Assembly: GCF_028471945.1 (NCBI RefSeq)
Contig: NZ_CP110128.1
Coordinates: forward strand, 4,762,501 to 4,826,500
Length of the DNA: 64,000 bases
Source: Pseudomonas sp. WJP1
Lineage (GTDB): Bacteria > Pseudomonadota > Gammaproteobacteria > Pseudomonadales > Pseudomonadaceae
Direction of reading: 5' to 3'
The notes under the pieces: model-generated
The model's database searches: none
What the model was told of the DNA's origin: nothing
Seen by the model: the letters and a program-made list of their open reading frames with translations, nothing else
In this document: piece by piece, positions 57,680 to 64,000 of the stretch
Position numbering within the stretch: position 1 is the first letter of the stretch
Layout of the letters: every line of letters starts with the position of its first letter
Program-made: the position numbers and the translations under genes

Positions 57680-58552
57680 ATGTCGGTTTCCCACGCCCAA
57701 CTCAAAGCTTTTCACGCCGTGGCTGTGCATGGAAGCTTCACCAAAGCCGCCGAGCGGTTGTTTCTCACCCAGCCAGCGATTTCCGACCAAGTGCGCAAAC
57801 TCGAAGAGCGCTACGGTGTGCTGCTGTTCCACCGCAACAAACGCTCGGTGCGCCTCACCGACCTAGGCGAGCGCTTGCTGAGCGTCACCCAGAAACTGTT
57901 CGTGATCGAAGCCGAGGCCCAGGAATTGCTGCAGGATTCCCAGGCATTGCAGACCGGTAGCCTGATTCTGGCGGTGGATGCGCCGGTGCATGTACTGCCA
58001 CAGATCGCCCGGTTCTGCGAACGCTACCCCGGCATCAGCGTGAAGATCGAAACCGGCAACACGGACGAGTCGTTGTTCCGCCTGTTCAACTATCAGGCCG
58101 ACCTGGCATTGCTCGGTCGCGAGGTCAGCGACGAACGATTGATCTCGCTACCACTGCGCAATGACCCGATGGTGGCGTTCGTGTCGCGCAATCATCCGTG
58201 GGCGGATCGCCAATCCATCACCCTTGCAGACCTGGACGACACGCCGCTGGTGTTGCGGGAAATCGGTTCGGTGACCCGCCAGACCCTGGAAGAAGAAATG
58301 GCCGGCGCGGGGTTCCGCATTCGCCCGGCGATCGAGGTCGAAGGTCGGGAAGCCGCGCGTGAGGCGGTGGTGGTGGGGATCGGGATTGGCGTGGTGTCGG
58401 CGGCGGAATTCGGCGCCGACTCGCGGGTGTGCGCGTTGCCGATCACCGATTGCAAACGGCGGCTGACGGAGACGCTGGTGTGTTTGCGCGAACAGAGCTC
58501 GCGGCGGATTGTGGCGACGTTTCTGGAGATGGTGCGCGAAAGTCTGGTGTAG
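57680..58552 (+). CDS. LysR-family regulator next to the OPA transporter
   Basis: 290 residues from ATG 57680 (GGAG six bases before). HTH: LKAFHAVAVHGSFTKAAERL, LTQPAISDQVRKLEERYGVL. The effector domain has LREIGSVTRQTLEEEMAGAG and the GIGIGVVSAAEFG block, closely paralleling the second LysR at 58672-59535 (LREPSSITRRTFDDA, ELGVGVVSSVEVS). Divergent from the transporter gene it likely controls. Confidence 0.9.
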   Translation: MSVSHAQLKAFHAVAVHGSFTKAAERLFLTQPAISDQVRKLEERYGVLLFHRNKRSVRLTDLGERLLSVTQKLFVIEAEAQELLQDSQALQTGSLILAVDAPVHVLPQIARFCERYPGISVKIETGNTDESLFRLFNYQADLALLGREVSDERLISLPLRNDPMVAFVSRNHPWADRQSITLADLDDTPLVLREIGSVTRQTLEEEMAGAGFRIRPAIEVEGREAAREAVVVGIGIGVVSAAEFGADSRVCALPITDCKRRLTETLVCLREQSSRRIVATFLEMVRESLV

Positions 58553-58565
58553 ACAGGTCTGGCCC

Positions 58566-58659
58566 CTTCGCGAGCAAGCCCGCTCCCACAGTGTTTTGCG
58601 TCGTAAACACAATGTGTGGCCCACCATAAATCCTGTGGGAGCGGGCTTGCCCGCGATGG
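58566..58659. repeat. REPIN between convergent LysR genes
   Basis: CTTCGCGAGCAAGCCCGCTC and inverted GTGGGAGCGGGCTTGCCCGC. Confidence 0.87.
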
Positions 58660-58671
58660 CCGCACCTCGGT

Positions 58672-59535
58672 CTACCTGCCTGGCGCTAGCCCGAAAAACG
58701 CCTGAATCAAACGCAAATCCCGCCGCCGCTCCATGCACCCCATCATGTGCCGATTGACCAACCCCTCGCCAATGATCGGCACCGCCGTCACCCGCGGGTC
58801 ATGGCTGACCTCCACCGACGACACCACGCCCACCCCCAACTCGGCAGCGACCGCCTCGGTCACCGCTTCCCGGCTGTCCAGCTCCAGCAACACCCGCGGA
58901 TTGACCTTCGCCTGGACGCAGGCGTCATCGAAGGTGCGTCGGGTGATCGAACTCGGTTCACGCAACACCATGATCACCTGGTCCAGCTCCTTGAGCGGCA
59001 CGCCTTTGGTCCGCCGCGCCCAGGGATGCCCCTCGGGCACCAGCGCGCAAATCCGCGATTCGCTCAGGGCTTGCAAGTGCAGGCCCTTGCGCGGCTCGAC
59101 CTCGGTCAATACCGCCACGTCGGCATGCTCGGACAACAGCGCCGCCAGGGTTTCCTGGGCGTTACCCAGGCGCAGGTTCACGGTGATGCCGGGATAACGC
59201 GCACGCAGGCTCGCGAGCATCGGCATGACCATGTGCGGCCCGTCCGCCGCTACTTCCAGGCGCCCGGTCAGTAACTGCCGGTTGGCCTCCAGCATCGCTT
59301 GCGCCTCTTCGGCCAGGCCGAACATCGCCCGAGTGATCGCCGCCAATCGAGTGCCCTCCTCCGTCAGTTCCACCCTGCGGGCGGTGCGGCGCAACAGGGT
59401 GATCTGGTAGTGCTCCTCCAGCGCCTTGATGTGCCCGGTGACCGCCGGTTGGCTGATGAACAGTCGAGCAGCGGCGCGAGTGAAACTGCCCTCACGGGCC
59501 ACGGCATCGAAAGCGCGGAGCTGAAACAGGTTCAT
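58672..59535 (-). CDS. LysR-family regulator of phnWX
   Basis: 287 residues. HTH: LRAFDAVAREGSFTRAAARL, ISQPAVTGHIKALEEHYQIT. Effector domain as in AEP-responsive LysR proteins encoded beside phnW in Pseudomonas. It is divergent from phnW, with a perfect inverted repeat between them. Confidence 0.9.
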   Translation of the reverse strand: MNLFQLRAFDAVAREGSFTRAAARLFISQPAVTGHIKALEEHYQITLLRRTARRVELTEEGTRLAAITRAMFGLAEEAQAMLEANRQLLTGRLEVAADGPHMVMPMLASLRARYPGITVNLRLGNAQETLAALLSEHADVAVLTEVEPRKGLHLQALSESRICALVPEGHPWARRTKGVPLKELDQVIMVLREPSSITRRTFDDACVQAKVNPRVLLELDSREAVTEAVAAELGVGVVSSVEVSHDPRVTAVPIIGEGLVNRHMMGCMERRRDLRLIQAFFGLAPGR

Positions 59536-59570
59536 GAATAACTCTCACTGATGGCTGGCATAACAACAAA

Positions 59571-59597
59571 CAATTTGATTGATATCTCGGCAAATTG
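59571..59597. promoter_or_regulatory. LysR operator candidate for phnWX
   Basis: Perfect dyad CAATTTG-N13-CAAATTG in the 109-bp LysR/phnW gap, 47 bp before the phnW start; the overlapping AACAACAA (59562-59569) could also be an Hfq/Crc motif if transcribed. Confidence 0.6.
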
Positions 59598-59644
59598 CAA
59601 TTTAAGCCCCGTAGCTTCATCCCATCGATTGCGAGGACACGAGA

Positions 59645-60754
59645 ATGAGTACTGCCGCCCCCATCCTGCTCACCCCCGGCCCGTTGACCACTTCGGCCCG
59701 CACCCGTCAGGCGATGATGGTTGACTGGGGTTCATGGGATGACCGTTTCAACCAGCTGACCGCCAGCCTCTGCGAGCAACTGCTGGCGATCATCAACGGC
59801 GCGGCCAGCCACCACTGCGTGCCACTGCAAGGCAGCGGCACCTTCGCCGTCGAAGCGGCGATCGGCACGCTGGTGCCGCGCGACGGCAAGGTCCTGGTGC
59901 TGATCAACGGTGCCTATGGCAAGCGCCTGGCGAAGATCTGCGACGTGCTGGGGCGCTCGTTCAGCACCTTCGAAACCGCCGAAGACGAACCGACCACCGC
60001 CGCCGACGTCGACCGTCTGCTGCGGGCCGATGGCGGCATCACCCACGTGGCACTGATTCACTGCGAAACCAGCACCGGCATCCTCAATCCGCTGCCGGAA
60101 ATCGCCCAGGTGGTCGCACAGCACGGCAAACGCCTGATCATCGACGCCATGAGCTCCTTCGGCGCGCTGCCGGTGGACGCCCAACAGGTGCCGTTCGATG
60201 CGCTGATCGCCGCTTCCGGCAAATGCCTGGAAGGCGTGCCGGGCATGGGTTTCGTTTTCGCCCGCAAAGAATCCCTGGCCAACGCCGCCGGCAACTCGCA
60301 CTCCCTGGCGATGGACCTGCACGACCAACACACCTACATGGCCAAGACCGGGCAATGGCGCTTCACCCCGCCGACCCACGTGGTCGCCGCGCTGCACGAA
60401 GCCCTGCTGCAATACAACGAAGAAGGCGGCCTGCCCGCCCGGCACCAGCGCTATGCCGCCAACTGCCAGGCCCTGATGGAAGAGATGGCCACCCTAGGCC
60501 TGCGCAGCTTCCTGCCAGCCGCCATCCAGGCCCCGATCATCGCCACGTTCCATGCCCCGAAAGATCCGCGTTATCAGTTCAAGGAGTTCTACGAGCGGGT
60601 CAAGGCCAAGGGTTACATCCTCTACCCCGGCAAGCTGACCCAGGTCGAGACGTTCCGCGTCGGCTGCATCGGCCATGTGCAACCGGCGGAAATGCGCGAA
60701 GCGGTGGCGGCGATTGCCGAGGTGCTGCGCGAGATGGAAGTCCTAGAGATCTAA
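59645..60754 (+). CDS. phnW: 2-aminoethylphosphonate--pyruvate transaminase
   Basis: First step of AEP catabolism: AEP + pyruvate to phosphonoacetaldehyde + alanine. 369 residues, class V aminotransferase. PLP lysine K193 in [29 protein letters not shown] at the start and DWGSWDDRF are family markers; [14 protein letters not shown] carries the PLP-interacting aspartate. GAGG precedes the start. Confidence 0.96.
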   Translation: MSTAAPILLTPGPLTTSARTRQAMMVDWGSWDDRFNQLTASLCEQLLAIINGAASHHCVPLQGSGTFAVEAAIGTLVPRDGKVLVLINGAYGKRLAKICDVLGRSFSTFETAEDEPTTAADVDRLLRADGGITHVALIHCETSTGILNPLPEIAQVVAQHGKRLIIDAMSSFGALPVDAQQVPFDALIAASGKCLEGVPGMGFVFARKESLANAAGNSHSLAMDLHDQHTYMAKTGQWRFTPPTHVVAALHEALLQYNEEGGLPARHQRYAANCQALMEEMATLGLRSFLPAAIQAPIIATFHAPKDPRYQFKEFYERVKAKGYILYPGKLTQVETFRVGCIGHVQPAEMREAVAAIAEVLREMEVLEI

Positions 60755-60770
60755 ACCACACCCCGTTCCC

Positions 60771-60862
60771 CCTGTAGGAGTGAGCCTGCTCGCGATAGCG
60801 GTCTGGCATTCACCATTGATGTCGACTGACATGGCCTCATCGCGAGCAGGCTCACTCCTACA
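60771..60862. repeat. REPIN inside the phnW-phnX unit
   Basis: CCTGTAGGAGTGAGCCTGCT and inverted AGCAGGCTCACTCCTACA, between two co-directional genes of one pathway. Confidence 0.87.
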
Positions 60863-60897
60863 TTGAATCGTATTGCCAATTCAGGAATTTGATCACC

Positions 60898-61725
60898 ATG
60901 AACTACACCACCCCAACCAAACTGCAAGCCGCCATCCTCGACTGGGCCGGCACCGTGGTCGACTTCGGCTCGTTCGCGCCGACGCAGATTTTCGTCGAGG
61001 CCTTCGCCGAGTTCGACGTCCAGGTCTCCATCGAAGAGGCCCGTGGCCCGATGGGCATGGGCAAGTGGGACCACATCCGTACCCTGTGCGACCAGCCACA
61101 AGTCGCCGAGCGCTATCGCAAGGTGTTCGGCCGTACGCCGACTGACGATGACGTCACCGCCATCTACCAGCGTTTCATGCCACTGCAGATCGAGAAAATC
61201 GCCGAGCACTCGGCACTGATTCCCGGCGCCCTGGACACCATCGCCAACCTGCGCCAACAGGGGATCAAGATCGGCTCCTGCTCCGGTTATCCGAAACAGG
61301 TCATGGACAAAGTCGTCGAGCTGGCCGCCACCAACGGCTACGTGGCCGATCACGTGGTCGCCACCGACGAAGTGCCGAACGGCCGCCCATGGCCAGCCCA
61401 GGCGTTGGCCAACGTGATCGCCCTGGGCATCGACGATGTGGCCGCCTGCGTGAAGATCGACGACACCGTGCCGGGCATTCTCGAAGGCCGTCGTGCCGGC
61501 ATGTGGACCGTGGCGCTGATCTGCTCGGGCAACGCGCTGGGCCTGGACTACGAAGGCTATCGTGCCCTGGACAGCGACACGCTCGACAGCGAGCGCAAGC
61601 GTATCCACGCCCTGTTCGTAGGCTCGCGCCCGCACTACATGATCGACACCATCACCGACTTGCCACAAGTTATTGCCGACATCAACCAGCGCCTGGCCAA
61701 AGGCGAGATGCCGCAAAGCAATTGA
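60898..61725 (+). CDS. phnX: phosphonoacetaldehyde hydrolase (phosphonatase)
   Basis: Cleaves the C-P bond of phosphonoacetaldehyde to acetaldehyde and phosphate. HAD-superfamily enzyme of 275 residues from ATG 60898 ([20 protein letters not shown]). The nucleophile is D15 in LDWAGTV, and the Schiff-base lysine is K56 in [30 protein letters not shown] and [13 protein letters not shown] complete the fold. It is separated from phnW by 143 bp containing a REPIN and is followed by a strong terminator. Confidence 0.96.
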   Translation: MNYTTPTKLQAAILDWAGTVVDFGSFAPTQIFVEAFAEFDVQVSIEEARGPMGMGKWDHIRTLCDQPQVAERYRKVFGRTPTDDDVTAIYQRFMPLQIEKIAEHSALIPGALDTIANLRQQGIKIGSCSGYPKQVMDKVVELAATNGYVADHVVATDEVPNGRPWPAQALANVIALGIDDVAACVKIDDTVPGILEGRRAGMWTVALICSGNALGLDYEGYRALDSDTLDSERKRIHALFVGSRPHYMIDTITDLPQVIADINQRLAKGEMPQSN

Positions 61726-61746
61726 TAACGCCTCTCTGTTGATGAT

Positions 61747-61783
61747 AAAGCGCCAGCCCCATTCAAGGGCTGGCGCTTTTTTT
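61747..61783 (+). terminator. intrinsic terminator of phnWX
   Basis: AAAGCGCCAGCCC / GGGCTGGCGCTTT hairpin with a run of seven T. Confidence 0.93.
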
Positions 61784-61913
61784 CGCGCAATCCACTGATT
61801 TAGAGCATTGAACGCCCAATCGTCACAGGCAAGTGCGAAGAAACAGGATTACAGTTAAAGCACACCGTCGATCAAGAACGGTGGCTGCAAACCGGACCTG
61901 TGAGGAACACCGT

Positions 61914-62474
61914 ATGCCGTGGAAGAATTCCGACTCGCGCTACAGCACCGTCTCGATCGCACTGCATTGGTTGATGCTGGTCCTGCTGGCGCTGGTTTAC
62001 GCCTGCATCGAACTGCGCGGCCTCTTTCCCAAGGGTAGCGGTGGTCGAACGCTGATCGTGGAATCGCACTTCATGCTCGGCCTGACCGTGTTCGTGCTGG
62101 TCTGGCTACGCTTGTTCGCCCGTAGCCTCGGCCCGGCACCCCAGATCTTTCCGGCCTCGCCTCGCTGGCAAACGGTGCTGGCCAGATTGATGCACTGGGC
62201 GCTTTACCTCTTCATGATCGCCATGCCGATTCTTGGCTGGCTGGTCACCAGCGCCAAAGGTAACCAGGTGATGTTCTACGGCTTCGACCTGCCCCTTCTG
62301 GTCGCGGAAAACAAGGACCTGGCCAAGCAGATGCAGGGTTGGCACGTGCTCGGTGGCACCATCGGCTACTGGCTGATCGGCCTGCACGCCGTCGCCGGGC
62401 TGTATCACCACTATGTGGTGGGCGATAACACCTTGCTGCGGATGATGCCCAAGCGGGTGAACAGCGATACCTGA
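61914..62474 (+). CDS. cytochrome b561
   Basis: Di-haem quinol oxidase of the CybB family, 186 residues, four membrane helices. Haem-ligand histidines are in SIALHWLMLVLLAL, VESHFMLGLTVFVLVWLRL, LMHWALYLFMIAMPILGW and LGGTIGYWLIGLHAVAGLYH (the family's typical pattern). GAGGA precedes ATG 61914; the upstream extension is not conserved. Confidence 0.93.
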   Translation: MPWKNSDSRYSTVSIALHWLMLVLLALVYACIELRGLFPKGSGGRTLIVESHFMLGLTVFVLVWLRLFARSLGPAPQIFPASPRWQTVLARLMHWALYLFMIAMPILGWLVTSAKGNQVMFYGFDLPLLVAENKDLAKQMQGWHVLGGTIGYWLIGLHAVAGLYHHYVVGDNTLLRMMPKRVNSDT

Positions 62475-62482
62475 AACACCTG

Positions 62483-63409
62483 TCAGGTTTGTGGACTGAA
62501 TCCCCGGCGGCCCTGCAAACCGCCGGTGTGGATAAAGATCAGCCGCGTGCCTGGGGCAAACCTCCCCGCCTCGACCTGCTGCCTGAGCGCCAGCAACGCC
62601 TTGCCGGTGTACAGCGGTTCCAGGGCAATGCCGCTGGCTTGTTCGGTTTGCTCGATGAATTCGAGCAACAGCGGGTCGACCTTGGCAAAGCCACCCCGGC
62701 TGGCGTCGAACAGTTCATAAGACGGAGCATTCACGCCCGCTTCCTCCACAATCCTCTCAACCTGCTGCACCACACCATGATCGTCGGGTACCGCCAGCGC
62801 ACCGTAGACCGGGTGCTCCCCCGCTTCGGCCATGACCAGCCCGGCCAGGGTCGTGCCGGTCCCACAGGCCAGCCACCAACCGTTGTAGTCGCTCCAGCCC
62901 AGGCCACTCAGTTGCTGGCAGGCCAGTGCCTTGAGCTGCACGCAGCCTTGGGCTCCCGGCAAACCGCCACCGCCTTCCGGGACCGCAAGCAGATCGGGAT
63001 ACTGCGCCTGCCAGGGCTCCCAGAAGCCCGCCTCATGCCGCGCCCGATAGCCGCCGTAACCCAGCCAGTGCAGTTGCATGCCGAACGCCTGCAAATCGTT
63101 CACCGTTGGCGTTTGCTGAGCGTGCCCGCGCAACAGGCCGACCGTGGCAAAACCGAATCGCTTGCCGGCAGCGGCCAGCGCATGCAGGTGATTGGAATGC
63201 GCGCCACCGAGGCTGATGATGCCCTTGGCGCCTGCATGATCAGCGGCCTTGAGGTGTTCGGTGAGCTTGAACCACTTGTTGCCGCTGATCAGCGGGTCGA
63301 TCTGGTCCAGACGCAGGATGGCGAGTTCGATGTTGGCGGTTTTTAGCCAGTCGAGATGGAGGGGTTCGAGGGGGGCTTGGGGTAGCCAGTCGAGGGGAGG
63401 AATAAGCAT
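62483..63409 (-). CDS. D-cysteine desulfhydrase / ACC deaminase-family PLP enzyme
   Basis: 308 residues, fold type II PLP enzyme. The PLP lysine is in LISGNKWFKLTEHL, the phosphate/substrate loop is SLGGAHSNHLHALAAAG, and the glycine-rich loop is ACGTGTTLAGLVMAEAG. This is the group of E. coli YedO/DcyD (D-cysteine to pyruvate, H2S and ammonia); ACC deaminase is the close alternative. Convergent with cytochrome b561 with an 8-bp gap. Confidence 0.88.
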   Translation of the reverse strand: MLIPPLDWLPQAPLEPLHLDWLKTANIELAILRLDQIDPLISGNKWFKLTEHLKAADHAGAKGIISLGGAHSNHLHALAAAGKRFGFATVGLLRGHAQQTPTVNDLQAFGMQLHWLGYGGYRARHEAGFWEPWQAQYPDLLAVPEGGGGLPGAQGCVQLKALACQQLSGLGWSDYNGWWLACGTGTTLAGLVMAEAGEHPVYGALAVPDDHGVVQQVERIVEEAGVNAPSYELFDASRGGFAKVDPLLLEFIEQTEQASGIALEPLYTGKALLALRQQVEAGRFAPGTRLIFIHTGGLQGRRGFSPQT

Positions 63410-63458
63410 TGAGGCCGGCTCAGGTAAAGAGCCGGCATATTAGCAGCCTTGCGGACGC

Positions 63459-63552
63459 CATCGCGGGCAAGCCCGCTCCCACAGTGGATTTGCGTCGTTC
63501 ACAAAATGCATGAGCAACCTGGAACCTGTGGGAGCGGGCTTGCCCGCGATAG
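63459..63552. repeat. REPIN
   Basis: CATCGCGGGCAAGCCCGCTC and inverted GTGGGAGCGGGCTTGCCCGC, between fadH and the PLP enzyme gene. Confidence 0.87.
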
Positions 63553-63576
63553 CCATTGGCACGTTTGACCCGCGGA

Positions 63577-64000
63577 TTACAACTCGGCCGCCAACCGCGA
63601 TCCCTGGTTGATCGCCCGCTTGGCATCCAGCTCCGCCGCGACATCCGCGCCGCCGATCAGATGCACGTTCTGCCCCGCCGCCACCAGGCCGTCCTGCAAC
63701 TCGCGCAGCGGATCCTGCCCGGCGCAGATCACGATGTTGTCCACTGGCAACACCTGCGGTTCACCGGTTTCGCCGATACGGATGTGCAGGCCTTGGTCGT
63801 CGATCTTCAGGTACTCGACGCTGTTGAGCATCTGCACCTGCTTGTTCTTAAGACCCGTGCGGTGAATCCAGCCGGTGGTCTTGCCCAGGCCGTCGCCAAC
63901 CTTGGATTTCTTGCGTTGCAGCAGGAACACTTCGCGGGCCGGGGCATGGGGTGCCGCCTTGATCCCGGCGACACCGCCGCGTGCTTCGAGGTGCGTATCG
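63577..64000 (-). CDS. fadH: 2,4-dienoyl-CoA reductase FadH, C-terminal part (5' end outside window)
   Basis: About 140 C-terminal residues of the NADPH-dependent 2,4-dienoyl-CoA reductase of unsaturated fatty acid beta-oxidation. REVFLLQRKKSKVGDGLGKT and TGWIHR, then DNIVICAGQDPLRELQD (FAD-binding end) and IGGADVAAELDAKRAINQGS at the terminus, match the FadH family. The first two thirds (flavin barrel, 4Fe-4S) lie beyond the window. Confidence 0.93.
   Translation of the reverse strand, partial: DTHLEARGGVAGIKAAPHAPAREVFLLQRKKSKVGDGLGKTTGWIHRTGLKNKQVQMLNSVEYLKIDDQGLHIRIGETGEPQVLPVDNIVICAGQDPLRELQDGLVAAGQNVHLIGGADVAAELDAKRAINQGSRLAAEL

Overview
This 64 kb window is chromosomal DNA from a Pseudomonas of the fluorescens type. 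The evidence is the gene order clpA-clpS-cspD / icd / idh-nudJ-mnmA-hflD-purB, then aceA and a 13-gene nuo operon with fused nuoCD (the P. aeruginosa order as known), the high G+C coding sequence, and many REP palindromes of the GTGGGAGCGGGCTTGCTCGCGA kind. No rRNA, tRNA or CRISPR array was seen.

Layout. 1-3.0 kb: ClpA/ClpS protease adaptor pair and cold-shock-like CspD. 3.1-7.1 kb: two unrelated NADP-isocitrate dehydrogenases, divergently transcribed. 7.3-12.7 kb: nudJ, mnmA, hflD, purB, a ribosomal oxygenase and an acetyltransferase. 12.9-15.5 kb: a secreted secretin-domain protein and isocitrate lyase. 15.9-30.9 kb: the complete complex I operon nuoA-N. 31.1-31.9 kb: a Phd/VapC-type toxin-antitoxin pair behind the stub of another antitoxin. 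32.1-40.2 kb: a six-gene ABC importer resembling the rhizobial glycerol system glpSTPQUV, divergent from a sigma-54 activator of the AcoR type; a -24/-12 promoter and a cluster of TGAAC inverted repeats lie between them. 40.4-45.0 kb: cysS-glnS and ppiB-lpxH. 45.1-49.9 kb: a MarR-controlled tripartite drug efflux operon. 50.1-53.7 kb: a ZapE-like ATPase followed by an accessory island holding an IS110/IS1111-type insertion sequence inserted into a long repeat, itself half of a ~0.7 kb imperfect palindrome. 53.7-56.1 kb: YebC-family protein and an orphan short VgrG. 56.1-61.8 kb: a 2-aminoethylphosphonate module (organophosphate/phosphonate-type MFS carrier, two related LysR regulators, phnW, phnX). 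61.9-64 kb: cytochrome b561, a D-cysteine desulfhydrase-like PLP enzyme and the C-terminal end of 2,4-dienoyl-CoA reductase.

The most interesting item is the IS110-family element at about 51421-52861. Its 3' non-coding end can be folded by eye into two internal-loop hairpins. Loop sides of the first match the two sides of the insertion site, and loop sides of the second match the two ends of the element, in the order expected of a bridge RNA (seekRNA). The junctions are explained by exchange at a shared TTA. Other points of interest are the paired sigma-54 promoter and activator of the importer, the complementary defects of its two ATPases (one lacks LSGGQ, the other lacks the H-loop histidine), and nine REPINs in 64 kb.

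All assignments come from reading the sequence; no database search or folding program was run.
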